From: an uncultured Clostridium sp.
GTDB taxonomy: Bacteria > Bacillota > Clostridia > TANB77 > CAG-508
Length of the DNA stretch: 13,320 nt
NCBI GenBank assembly: GCA_900556945.1
Contig: USQP01000005.1
Location: 1 to 13,320 of the forward strand
Direction of reading: 5' to 3'
A program made the translations under genes and the position numbers. The stretch's first letter is position 1. Each line of letters begins with the position of its first letter. A model generated the notes under the pieces. It was given only the letters and a program-made list of their open reading frames with translations. It was not told the origin of the DNA and ran no database searches. Shown piece after piece: positions 1-8,296 of this stretch.

Positions 1-44
1 CACTTCTAGCTTCGTCGGCAGCGTCAGATGTGTATAAGAGACAG
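1..44 (+). other. Illumina Nextera adapter remnant (artefact)
   Basis: This is library-construction sequence, not genome. Bases 12-44 are the complete Nextera Read-1 transposase adapter: TCGTCGGCAGCGTC at 12-25, then the 19-bp Tn5 mosaic end AGATGTGTATAAGAGACAG at 26-44. Bases 4-11 (TTCTAGCT) sit where the 8-nt i5 index belongs and match the index I remember as S515. Bases 1-3 (CAC) match the end of the P5 sequence. The window therefore starts at the raw end of a contig, and genomic sequence begins at base 45. Confidence 0.97.
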
Positions 45-81
45 ACTTACTTCTTTGATAAAAACTTGCTATGGATTTTAA

Positions 82-102
82 AATCATCTATAACAGATGA
101 TT
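82..102. repeat. 8-bp perfect hairpin
   Basis: AATCATCT (82-89) pairs perfectly with AGATGATT (95-102) around a 5-nt loop. Read on the minus strand, the stem runs into TTTTAAAATCC, giving a short U-run, so it could be a weak minus-strand terminator. No gene is visible that it would serve. Confidence 0.4.
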
Positions 103-328
103 GACGATAGTTTGACATTACATCGATTTTTTTTAATAACTTTAAAGCATAGGAAAGACGGGAATGCGACCCTTAAAAATATTTTTATTTTTCAAGTATG
201 AATATACAAAATGACAGCGGAAATAAAAAACTAAAAACTTTATGATGACTCTTTACTATAGTTCTTCTTTTAAAATAGAATATCCTTTATAAAAACAGGA
301 AGAATTTTGGCCCAAACTATGATTCGAC

Positions 329-354
329 ATGATTGAGAACTAAAACTCAATCAT
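329..354. repeat. 9-bp perfect hairpin
   Basis: ATGATTGAG (329-337) pairs perfectly with CTCAATCAT (346-354) around an 8-nt loop. Neither side is followed by a T-run, so a terminator is unlikely. It could be an operator dyad or chance in AT-rich sequence. A smaller 6-bp dyad, ACATAT/ATATGT, lies at 476-491 and is followed by ACTTTTT on the plus strand. Confidence 0.35.
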
Positions 355-635
355 CAGATTTGTATACTTAATCAACAGATGCTTGATGCTTATTGGGAAT
401 TTAAAGAGTGTATAAATCTATAATAAAAAAAGAAGAATATTTTCCGTATTACCATGTTATTGACTGAATGTCTTGACATATTCCCATATGTACTTTTTAA
501 TAATAATGAAACCTATAAGTTCCTGTATTATCCCAATAATGGCCTTTATTAGATGAATGGTGCCTACATCATAAATAATAATTATACCAAGAACTTCAGA
601 CCAGAGACTATTAACCTTATAAAAGATGTGACTTT

Positions 636-701
636 AAAAAAAATACTAATATATGGATTTCTCAAATTGCTTTTAATTGAAAGATCCATATATCAGTATT
701 T
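636..701 (-). terminator. Probable intrinsic terminator of the Sus cluster
   Basis: Bases 641-658 and 684-701 form an 18-bp inverted repeat with one mismatch (position 648 against 694), which becomes a G-U pair in the minus-strand RNA. Pairing continues imperfectly inward (659-667 against 675-683) to a small loop. Read on the minus strand, the hairpin is followed directly by eight T residues (643 down to 636). It lies about 100 nt beyond the stop codon of the last gene of the minus-strand cluster, as expected for its terminator. The stem is very A+T-rich, and termination is inferred from structure only. Confidence 0.6.
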
Positions 702-798
702 CATTTCCCTAGTTTTGTATAATATTTTTCTTGATTGGCTAAGCCTTTATCGTTTTTATCGGTAAAACTTCTGCAAATGCAATGAAGAATCCAATGTT

Positions 799-1602
799 TT
801 AAGGAAGCATAAAATCTTTTAAAGCCATTTTACAATGTATTTGTTCTTGACCGGAAACGGTTTCAGAATTCAAATATACATCGATAAGATCGTCATCATT
901 CATGCCTTTATCTTGAAATTTATAATAAATTTCTCCAGGCATTTCAAGACTTATAAACGAAGAAATTGAGTTATTACTATTTTGTATACTATTATTAAAA
1001 TACAAATTTAGATTCAACTTATTATTAGAAATATCTATATCTTTTTCGCCATCATAGTATAATAAAAAGAAAACTGGCTTATATAAATCATACTCAAAAG
1101 TTGGAACAATATTCATATAACCATTTTTTATATAGAATGCTCCGGCCGTTTTATCTAATGAATAAATATTCTTATTTTTTAGATGGATAGAGTCTTGGCC
1201 GGATATTTGATACTCTTCACTTAAAGTGTCAACATGAACTGTAAAAGTAGGAATCTGTTGGCTCATTCCATTCGTACTGTTTAATATAATATCATAAGTT
1301 TTTCCATCCTCCAATTGAGTTATATTTTCATTTTCCTCCAATAGATTAAAACTAACTATGGCACGTTGTACTTCTTTTAACCAAGGTATACGATTAAGAC
1401 TTTCTTCTGTTGGAACTAAAATTGCACCAAAATCCGTGTATAACTTGTAGCCACGAATATTGTCTCCACTAACCGTAACATATACACCATTAAATTTAGA
1501 CCATTGCGCATCATCGTCATTACTGAGACATGAGCAAAATAGCCCGATACAAACTACAAAAACTACAAAGAAAAAGAGAATATAAAATCTAGATTGTTTC
1601 AT
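799..1602 (-). CDS. NigD-like surface lipoprotein
   Basis: This 267-aa predicted lipoprotein is the last gene of the minus-strand Sus cluster. Residues 6-24 are a hydrophobic signal segment ending in F-C-S before Cys25, the likely lipidated residue. The next residues, L-S-N-D-D-D, match the acidic lipoprotein export signal that sends Bacteroidetes lipoproteins to the cell surface. The rest resembles NigD-like proteins: an early YKLYTDFGAILVP segment, then AIVSFNLLEE, then QDSIHLKN and a NGYMNIVPTFEYD strand. That assignment is from remembered family pattern, and NigD-like function is unknown. A role as accessory surface glycan-binding protein (SusE/F position) is inference from gene order. 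It is separated from the upstream susD-like gene by 83 nt containing a terminator-like hairpin, so it may be expressed less than the transporters. The ATG at 1602 directly precedes the signal peptide. Confidence 0.7.
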   Translation of the reverse strand: MKQSRFYILFFFVVFVVCIGLFCSCLSNDDDAQWSKFNGVYVTVSGDNIRGYKLYTDFGAILVPTEESLNRIPWLKEVQRAIVSFNLLEENENITQLEDGKTYDIILNSTNGMSQQIPTFTVHVDTLSEEYQISGQDSIHLKNKNIYSLDKTAGAFYIKNGYMNIVPTFEYDLYKPVFFLLYYDGEKDIDISNNKLNLNLYFNNSIQNSNNSISSFISLEMPGEIYYKFQDKGMNDDDLIDVYLNSETVSGQEQIHCKMALKDFMLP

Positions 1603-1633
1603 GTCATTTTTATAAATTATAATTTAAAGGTAA

Positions 1634-1668
1634 AAGAGGATGCTTTATACATATTGATGCATCCTCTT
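1634..1668 (-). terminator. Intercistronic hairpin, possible attenuator
   Basis: AAGAGGATGC (1634-1643) and GCATCCTCTT (1659-1668) form a perfect 10-bp stem around a 15-nt loop. On the minus strand the stem begins 17 nt after the SusD-like 2 stop and ends in CTCTTTTACC, a short U-run. It could be a partial terminator that lowers expression of the NigD-like gene, or a 3'-end stabiliser for the SusC/SusD message. The stem is solid; the function is inferred. Confidence 0.6.
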
Positions 1669-1685
1669 ATTGTATATTTATTCTA

Positions 1686-3389
1686 TTACCATCCTGCGTT
1701 CTGAGACAAATTAGGATTTTTCATACGTTCCGATTGTGGAATTGGGAAGAGATACATTTTATCATTCCAAACACGATTGACAACGTTTCGTTTATAAGTG
1801 ATAGTACCATCCTCATTTTTTGTAAGTTTCATTTCTATGATGCTCTTTAATTTATCACCATCTTTCCATCTTCTCAGATCATAAAAACGATGTCCCTCAA
1901 AAGCCAATTCTACCATGCGCTCATTCTGATATTTATTCCAAAAGGCATCTGCCGACAAACCTGTTGGAAATTCCGGCATTTTGACATCAGTACGATTACG
2001 TATGATATTTACCGCTTCACAAGCTGTCATCCCGAATTCACCAGCATTATCAGCAGAACCCGTATATTGGAATATGGCTTCTGCATAGTTTAAGTAAAAT
2101 TCTCCTAAACGATAAGTGATCCATGAATGGCGGCTGGTTTTTGTAGTACTATTGGCACTCAGATCAATGGCTGAATCCAAATATTTTTTCAAATAATATC
2201 CGGTAGGAGTTGCACCTGAAAGAGGTTCAGCATTCAAACCTCCATAAAAAGTTTCAATAGGATTGGTATTTTTTGATGGCCATTTTGTATCGCCATTCTT
2301 CACAATAGTCATATCGAAGCGTGGATCACGTCCGACATATGGATTAGAAGCGTCATAACCACTTCCTGTTTCATTCCACATTTTTCCAGTAGCTTTCATT
2401 TCATAGGCATCAACCATATTTTGTGTTGGACAATTACCGGAATTTCCACCTGGTACTCCCATTGGAAAATTATATTCTTCCAATGTGCTGATGTTACCAT
2501 TATATCGACGAACAAAAATCATTTCATTATTTGACCAGTTGTTAGGTCCCCACAATTCTGAGTACTTACTTAATTTAAAACCGTTAGCCGTACAAGTTTC
2601 AATCACTTCTTTATTAGCTTCAGCTGCTCTGCGCCACAAATCTTTGTTATTTTCCGGATTAAACAATGGACTGGCAGCATATAAAGCAGCACGTGCTTTT
2701 AATGCCAAAGCCGCATAACAAGTAACACGACCGTTCTCTGCTGGGGCAATTCCGTCCAGTCCGAGTTTTGTGTAGTCTGCAGGTAATTCAGTAGATAATT
2801 TGTCACATTCTGCTATAATGGCATTAAAAATTTCCTGTGCAGGGGTGCGTGTTAGACTGTTTACTTGATCCGTAGTTACCATTTCTGTAAAATATGGAAC
2901 ATCCCCATAAGCACGTACTAAATTAAAGTAAAAATATGCACGCAAAAAACGAGCTTCCTTGAAACTGTTGGTATAACGGAACATTTGTGCACGATAGTCA
3001 TCATTTAATTTTAATTCATCAAATGTCAATCCTTGAAATTCAGCCAGATACTGATTACATATCTGAATTGCTTTATAGCTGCTAGTCCAGATATTAGACA
3101 TTGGATTAGCCGGACTCCAAGATCCGTTTACAAAATCACATATATCATTGTTTGTATAGGCATATTCAGCTTCATCACAAGCGGATGCCAGCATTCCACC
3201 TTTATATGTTTGACCAAAGTCATAGTCTAATATGGAATAAACATTGGTAATCATACCAATTACATTTTCATAGCTTTCATCTATATAGTCTTTTCCGTAA
3301 TTGGCATATTCGTGATAATCCAGGTTACATGCAGCCAAAGTTACCATACATGCCATTCCGCTCACTATTTTTTTGATTTTCATAATCAT
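1686..3389 (-). CDS. SusD/RagB-family nutrient-binding lipoprotein (pair 2)
   Basis: This 567-aa outer-membrane lipoprotein should form the lid on the SusC-like 2 barrel and bind the nutrient before TonB-driven import. The signal sequence ends in a standard lipobox, LAAC, with Cys21 as the lipidated residue (numbering from the first Met). The body has SusD hallmarks: a TPR-like segment (SFKEARFLRAYFYFNLVRAYG), the AALALKARAALYAASPLFN helix with the conserved SPLFN, the NYAEAIF helix, the NERMVELAFEGHRFYDLRRW motif near the C-terminus, and the terminal LFPIPQSE...NPNLSQNAGW. The length is normal for the family. It starts 22 nt after the SusC-like 2 stop, so the two are surely co-transcribed. 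ATG codons at 3389 and 3383 (MIMK) are equally plausible starts and give the same mature protein. The substrate is unknown. Confidence 0.95.
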   Translation of the reverse strand: MIMKIKKIVSGMACMVTLAACNLDYHEYANYGKDYIDESYENVIGMITNVYSILDYDFGQTYKGGMLASACDEAEYAYTNNDICDFVNGSWSPANPMSNIWTSSYKAIQICNQYLAEFQGLTFDELKLNDDYRAQMFRYTNSFKEARFLRAYFYFNLVRAYGDVPYFTEMVTTDQVNSLTRTPAQEIFNAIIAECDKLSTELPADYTKLGLDGIAPAENGRVTCYAALALKARAALYAASPLFNPENNKDLWRRAAEANKEVIETCTANGFKLSKYSELWGPNNWSNNEMIFVRRYNGNISTLEEYNFPMGVPGGNSGNCPTQNMVDAYEMKATGKMWNETGSGYDASNPYVGRDPRFDMTIVKNGDTKWPSKNTNPIETFYGGLNAEPLSGATPTGYYLKKYLDSAIDLSANSTTKTSRHSWITYRLGEFYLNYAEAIFQYTGSADNAGEFGMTACEAVNIIRNRTDVKMPEFPTGLSADAFWNKYQNERMVELAFEGHRFYDLRRWKDGDKLKSIIEMKLTKNEDGTITYKRNVVNRVWNDKMYLFPIPQSERMKNPNLSQNAGW

Positions 3390-3411
3390 GTTTTTAATTT
3401 AAGTTCAACAA

Positions 3412-6261
3412 TTAAAAGCCGATAGTTAATCCAGCCACTACACTACGAGTTAAAGGATAAGTCGCTCCATAAACTTCGGGATCGGCAATATTAATCTTAT
3501 CAAAACACAAAAGGTCAATACCTCTCACATAAATCTTTGCATTGCTTAATATTTTGCTTTTTTTCACCCATGTTTGTGGAAACTTGTAATACAACTCTAT
3601 TGAACGAAGTTTCAAAAATGAGCGGTCTGCCAACCACAAGGTATTGGTCTGATAATTGTTCTCATTACTTTGAGAGCTCAAACGAGGATATTTAGCGTCT
3701 TGATTTTCCGGAGTCCACCGGTTATCATAATATTCCTGTGAAATCGTTGTATTATTTATTAATGGCCAGTATAAACTCTTCGTATTTAATACAGCAGAAT
3801 ATCTTCCTGTTCCTTGGAACATGGCATCAAAGCCTAATCCTTTCCATTCCGCGCCCAAATTGAATGAATAGTAAATTTCAGGAGCAGTCGTACTATACCC
3901 TATAGCAACTTTATCATTCGCATCAATGATATTGTCACCATTGACATCCTTATATTTTATATCACCAGGTTTTACATCACCAAATGACTGCTTAGGACTA
4001 TTCTCAATGTCAGCTTGATCTTTAAAATATCCGATAACTTCCATACCATAAGTTTGCTTCAGAGGGTTACCTGTAGTTATAAGATTGTCATACATACGCG
4101 GTTCTTCCATTTGCTCGATAATCTCATTTTTGGCTAAAGCAAAATTAGCTCCTATATTTAAAGTAATGTCAGCAATTTTTTTGTGGTAATTAGCACCAAT
4201 TTCAACTCCCCAACTATCTACAATGCCACCATTTTCATAAGGAGCAGTAAATCCTAAGACACTTGAATAATGGCCGCTTGAAGACACCCAAATATCTGAA
4301 CGTCTTTCATAATAAGCATCAAAAGATACATCCAACCCATTGAACATACTGGCATCTAAACCGAAATTATATTTATATGCTTTTTCATGAGTAGAATTCA
4401 AAGAAGCCAGACGACCTAATGACCAACTTTGCGTTCCTACAGAATAATTTGTGTCAAATGGATAATAACCACCGCCACCATATGTTTGTTCCCAATAGTT
4501 AGTAACCTCGTTGTCATCATCCAACGGAAGACGGTCGGTATTAATGACGCCAAACGAAGCTCGCAGTTTTATAAAATTAATCCAAGAAATATCTTTTATG
4601 AAATTTTCTTTTGACATGACCCAAGCTAAACCAACAGTGGGAGATATAGACCATTGATGTCCTGGTGCCAATTTATTAGACGCTGAAGCAACTACACTCA
4701 AATCAGCAAAATATTTATCTTTGTATCCATAATGAGTATAGAAAGAGGCATTCTGACGATACCAAGTCTGATCAGTCCCTTTGGTATTACGGTATTCATA
4801 GTCCCATTTTAATTGACTATAAATCTTATTGTCTTTATTTATTTGTTTGTCATAAAATAAAGTTGCTGCAAAATTGAATACCCGTGTAAATGCAATACAT
4901 TTAGCATCACTACTCATCGCACTTTCTTTACCATCAGTATAATAAGTCGTACTTGAGGGTACGCCATTTTCCCATGCAGTTACCGAATTACTACCATAAA
5001 CAAAAGTTTTAGAATGATTTTCCCAATATTGGGCATAGTTATCATAAGATAACATACCGCTTGCTCCTAGTCCTGGGGTTATAGATGATAAATCTTGGGT
5101 AAGAGTCATATCAGCGAACAATGTACGTTCGTGGAACTTTGTGTAAGCCGCCGCTTGTGATACAGCTAAAGGATTTTTGGTTCCAGCCCAAGTCGCACTA
5201 CCTCCCCATGTACCATTTTCCAAACGAGCGGGAAAAGCAGCGGAAGGTAAAGTATAAATCATATCCCATAAATTAGCACCTCCCTGATCGTCCGCTCCCG
5301 GAGTCCTAGTTTCTGACAGGATACCTAATACATTTAATTTCAATTTTGTTTTTTCTGTTAGATCAATATCCAGATTAGTACGTAAATTGGCTCTGGAGTA
5401 TTGGTCCTGTGTAGAATATCCATCATTCATATAAGGATTGGCAATAAATCCTTTATTAGTAGTCAAGTTAGCCATGGCATAATAACGGAATTTGCTTGCC
5501 CCACCTCGGAAACTTATATTATATATATTGGTGGCATCCATATCACGATAAGTTTCTCCAAGCCAATCCACATTAGCATAAAGATATGGATATTGACCAC
5601 TACGAAATGCGTTCAGCTCATCTTGTGTATAACGTGTTGTTAACCCGTCATTTACCAATGCTTCATTCATGGCATTTGCATAAGAATAACTGTCTACAAA
5701 CTTGGGTTTGCGTGCCTGCCAACCGAAACCATGATCATAAGTAAACTTGATTTCACGTGTATTATAAATACCACGTTTGGTAGTGATATTAACTACACCA
5801 TTAATACCTTTATGTCCGTAAATAGCTACTGCAGCAGCATCTTTCAATATAGTGACAGTTTCTACCTCTTCAGGAGTAACATCTGTAATATCACGTTCAA
5901 TACCATCCACCAATATCAACGGATTATTGGTAGATAAACTTTGTAGACCACGAATAAAAAATGTAGGTTCAGCATCTGCATATCGTCCGCTACCTTGTAA
6001 AGTAGTCAAGCCTGTACCATATCCAAAAAGCGAATTAGCTATATTTTTAGCACTACGCTTATTGAAATCTTCATTATATACGGTAGAGATTGATGAGGTA
6101 GATTCTTCCAGACGTTGAGCTTTATGATATCCGATTTCTACAACTTCATCGGAATATTTTGCCGGTTTACCGGAAGTTATACTATCATTGAGTTCCTGTG
6201 CATACCCCTGCATACTCAAAAAAGTAAGGAGTGCCGGAATAATTAATCTATTTTTTCTCAT
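3412..6261 (-). CDS. SusC/RagA-family TonB-dependent outer-membrane transporter (pair 2)
   Basis: This 949-aa TonB-dependent barrel should import a nutrient captured by its SusD partner, encoded 22 nt downstream. A signal peptide covers about residues 1-21, ending GYA before Gln22. A TonB-box-like EVVEIGYHKAQ lies at about 39-49, followed by the plug domain (about 50-165) with the SusC hallmarks FIRGLQSL, NNPLILVDGIERD, VETVTILKDAAAVAIYG and GINGVVNITTKRG. The rest is beta-barrel. An EF-hand-like DVNGDNIIDANDK loop, common in SusC proteins, lies near residue 775. The protein ends in a strand with terminal Phe (VAGLTIGF), the usual outer-membrane assembly signal. Unlike SusC-like 1 it lacks the N-terminal carboxypeptidase-regulatory-like domain. 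The gene starts 40 nt after the SusD-like 1 stop, with no promoter or terminator visible between them, so it is probably in the same transcript. Confidence 0.95.
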   Translation of the reverse strand: MRKNRLIIPALLTFLSMQGYAQELNDSITSGKPAKYSDEVVEIGYHKAQRLEESTSSISTVYNEDFNKRSAKNIANSLFGYGTGLTTLQGSGRYADAEPTFFIRGLQSLSTNNPLILVDGIERDITDVTPEEVETVTILKDAAAVAIYGHKGINGVVNITTKRGIYNTREIKFTYDHGFGWQARKPKFVDSYSYANAMNEALVNDGLTTRYTQDELNAFRSGQYPYLYANVDWLGETYRDMDATNIYNISFRGGASKFRYYAMANLTTNKGFIANPYMNDGYSTQDQYSRANLRTNLDIDLTEKTKLKLNVLGILSETRTPGADDQGGANLWDMIYTLPSAAFPARLENGTWGGSATWAGTKNPLAVSQAAAYTKFHERTLFADMTLTQDLSSITPGLGASGMLSYDNYAQYWENHSKTFVYGSNSVTAWENGVPSSTTYYTDGKESAMSSDAKCIAFTRVFNFAATLFYDKQINKDNKIYSQLKWDYEYRNTKGTDQTWYRQNASFYTHYGYKDKYFADLSVVASASNKLAPGHQWSISPTVGLAWVMSKENFIKDISWINFIKLRASFGVINTDRLPLDDDNEVTNYWEQTYGGGGYYPFDTNYSVGTQSWSLGRLASLNSTHEKAYKYNFGLDASMFNGLDVSFDAYYERRSDIWVSSSGHYSSVLGFTAPYENGGIVDSWGVEIGANYHKKIADITLNIGANFALAKNEIIEQMEEPRMYDNLITTGNPLKQTYGMEVIGYFKDQADIENSPKQSFGDVKPGDIKYKDVNGDNIIDANDKVAIGYSTTAPEIYYSFNLGAEWKGLGFDAMFQGTGRYSAVLNTKSLYWPLINNTTISQEYYDNRWTPENQDAKYPRLSSQSNENNYQTNTLWLADRSFLKLRSIELYYKFPQTWVKKSKILSNAKIYVRGIDLLCFDKINIADPEVYGATYPLTRSVVAGLTIGF

Positions 6262-6301
6262 AATAATTAATTCAAATTGTAATTGAAGTATTCATTAGTT
6301 A

Positions 6302-8278
6302 TTACCATCCGGGATTTTGAACAAGCCCGTATCCTTTATTAACTTCTGTTGACGGAAATGGAGAAAGATACCATTTAGGGTCAAATCCATTTGTCCACCA
6401 ATAACGAGTAGGGTTATTCAATTCAAATTTTTCATATTCAAAATGGGTTGGATAAGCCATCTTCCCTTCATCGTTTCCACGCCAAGGCAAATCTCTTCGT
6501 ACTCCGTTGTCATCTAAACGATAAATGAAAAGTCCATGCAATTGCTTTTCAAATACATCTGCTCGTTTATAGCGAATCAAGTCAAAGAAGCGTGCATCTT
6601 CCATACCTAGTTCGCAAGCACGTTCACGAAGAAGTTCTTCAATAAAAGCATCTTTATTACTTTGTAAATTTTTATCTGGATTACATTCTGCCAATCCTTT
6701 CATTCCTACACGTGCGCGTACAATATCTACTTGAGCTATAGCTTTATCCATACTGCCTCGTGAACTTTGACACAATGCTTCCGCATAAATTAAATGCAGT
6801 TCAGCTATACGGATACAAGGCCAATGTACATATCTACGCAACATATCGTTTCCCATTAAGAATTTGATGGGTGCATATCCCGTAGCGAATGAACCTGTTT
6901 GACTGGTAGGACCATTGCCGGCACTCTTTCCGCCCAACCACGATTCAAAGCAATACCCCGACATATTTCCTGTAGTCCAATCCAAAGATTCTTGCTGGCC
7001 ATTTACAATGATTTCTTCATACATACGCGGGTCACGGGTCAATTCTATATTTATTAGTCCGTCACTGGCTGTGCCCGTTCCTTTCAAAAACATTTCATCC
7101 AGTTTTCCTTCACTTTTAGTCTTATCCCAATCAAACGGCATACCATCTTTCCAAGGAAACATTTCCATATATTCTTGTGTAGGACTGTAACCACGATGAA
7201 TGCTCATAAGAGGATCTCCCCATTGGTGCCAATTATAATGACCTGATTTGAATGCATCAATATCAATTACACGTGTGTTTATCAATACTTCCGGGCTGTC
7301 CAAATTAGCATAGCCTGCACGATATGCCAAACGATAATCTTCTGGACGAGTACCTTTCGCCCGCTGTAAACTATATCCACCTTTAGAAGCCAGTTCATTA
7401 AAGAATTGTTCACACGCTTCCAGACAGCGATCCCATAGTTCCGGTTTATAACCACCATACCAAATAGCAGGATTGCCTGTCGCTCCCGGGTAATAAGGCT
7501 GGTCGGAATTAAATAAAGGTGAGGCTGCAAATTGAAGAATACGACATTTATAAGCTAAAGCTGCTGCTCTAGTCCAGCGTCCGGATTCAGATGCAGGTGT
7601 TTCTACAGTCCAAGGAAGTACAGCAGCAGCTTCATCCAGCAATTGTACCATATAATTCACTGTTTCTTCCACACTGTTACGGGGCATTTCATAGCTTGTA
7701 TCTGTCCCACTGAATGTACCTTTAATTAAAGGAATGCCACCATAATGACGAAATACATCAAAATAACGGGAGGCAAGAATACATTTCGCTTGTGCCACCA
7801 TAGAAACTTTTTCATCTTCCCCTAACCCCGGTACATTATCAATATTCTCAATCAACATCCATACTCCACGTACAGCTTCCCAGATATTATTCCTTAAATA
7901 ATCAAATTTATCAGAACGTTTACCATAATTAGCTGTATGAGTACCTTGATAATAAGGTCCGGTGATACCGGCTGATGGATAAGTATATATATAAAGATCT
8001 GTCAATGCCTCCGGTTTGCCCACGTAATTATTAGAACTTTCCTGATTAGCTACATTTTTATAAGGAAGCCCATAATATTGCATACCATAAAGATTAGTCA
8101 GAAACTGTCTGGTATATTCAGCATTGTTAAATACGGTATCTTTTGTAACCGATCCTCCTGGAGCCTTTTCCAAAAAAGAGTTGCCGAACTTGATTTCATC
8201 GACACATGAAGTAGCGATGACAGATGTTAGAGCCAGTCCTGAAGCAACATTAAAAATCCATTTATTATATTTTTTCAT
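6302..8278 (-). CDS. SusD/RagB-family nutrient-binding lipoprotein (pair 1)
   Basis: This 658-aa lipoprotein is the expected partner of SusC-like 1, whose stop lies 18 nt upstream. The signal sequence ends in ATSC, with Cys25 as the lipidated residue. The early SFLEKAPGGSVTKDTVF stretch is typical of SusD proteins. Further hallmarks are AKCILASRYFDVFRHYGGIP, AALAYKCRILQFAASPLFN, IRIAELHLIYAEAL, the near-C-terminal LRERACELGMEDARFFDLIRY motif, and the terminal YLSPFPSTEVNKGYGLVQNPGW pattern. It is larger than SusD-like 2 (567 aa) and differs clearly from it, so the two pairs are not a recent tandem duplication. It should sit on the cell surface as the lid of the SusC barrel. The ligand cannot be read from sequence. 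Confidence 0.95.
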   Translation of the reverse strand: MKKYNKWIFNVASGLALTSVIATSCVDEIKFGNSFLEKAPGGSVTKDTVFNNAEYTRQFLTNLYGMQYYGLPYKNVANQESSNNYVGKPEALTDLYIYTYPSAGITGPYYQGTHTANYGKRSDKFDYLRNNIWEAVRGVWMLIENIDNVPGLGEDEKVSMVAQAKCILASRYFDVFRHYGGIPLIKGTFSGTDTSYEMPRNSVEETVNYMVQLLDEAAAVLPWTVETPASESGRWTRAAALAYKCRILQFAASPLFNSDQPYYPGATGNPAIWYGGYKPELWDRCLEACEQFFNELASKGGYSLQRAKGTRPEDYRLAYRAGYANLDSPEVLINTRVIDIDAFKSGHYNWHQWGDPLMSIHRGYSPTQEYMEMFPWKDGMPFDWDKTKSEGKLDEMFLKGTGTASDGLINIELTRDPRMYEEIIVNGQQESLDWTTGNMSGYCFESWLGGKSAGNGPTSQTGSFATGYAPIKFLMGNDMLRRYVHWPCIRIAELHLIYAEALCQSSRGSMDKAIAQVDIVRARVGMKGLAECNPDKNLQSNKDAFIEELLRERACELGMEDARFFDLIRYKRADVFEKQLHGLFIYRLDDNGVRRDLPWRGNDEGKMAYPTHFEYEKFELNNPTRYWWTNGFDPKWYLSPFPSTEVNKGYGLVQNPGW

Positions 8279-8296
8279 TTGATTGCATTATTAAGA

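Larger units (their letters stand above)
45..640. other. Non-coding, AT-rich stretch without a supportable gene
   Basis: I see no gene here. Reading frames are short and give low-complexity, Ile/Tyr/Asn/Lys-rich translations typical of AT-rich spacer. There is no TAnnTTTG promoter box on either strand. It holds several small dyads: 82-102, 329-354 and 476-491. The stretch lies downstream of the minus-strand Sus cluster and may include the edge of an unseen neighbour to the left, cut off by the contig end. Confidence 0.6.

Noticed and set aside
1..44. Transposon end (Tn5 mosaic end) as a real insertion
   Set aside because: The mosaic end is joined to the synthetic Read-1 primer and an index, so it is library adapter and not a genomic transposon.
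553..765. Plus-strand 70-aa open frame
   Set aside because: It has low-complexity, AT-driven composition and no recognisable domain, initiation region or promoter. It runs straight through the 641-701 terminator-like hairpin, which explains part of its sequence.
3387..3411. Possible third recombination site before SusD-2
   Set aside because: On the minus strand TTGTTGAACTTAAATTAAA resembles the repeat's TTGTTTAACTTAATAATTAAA, but with gaps and changes. In AT-rich spacer this is weak, and there is no palindromic core.
1686..8278. The two SusC/SusD pairs as a recent tandem duplication
   Set aside because: The proteins differ in length, domain content (SusC-2 lacks the carboxypeptidase-regulatory-like domain) and sequence outside family motifs.
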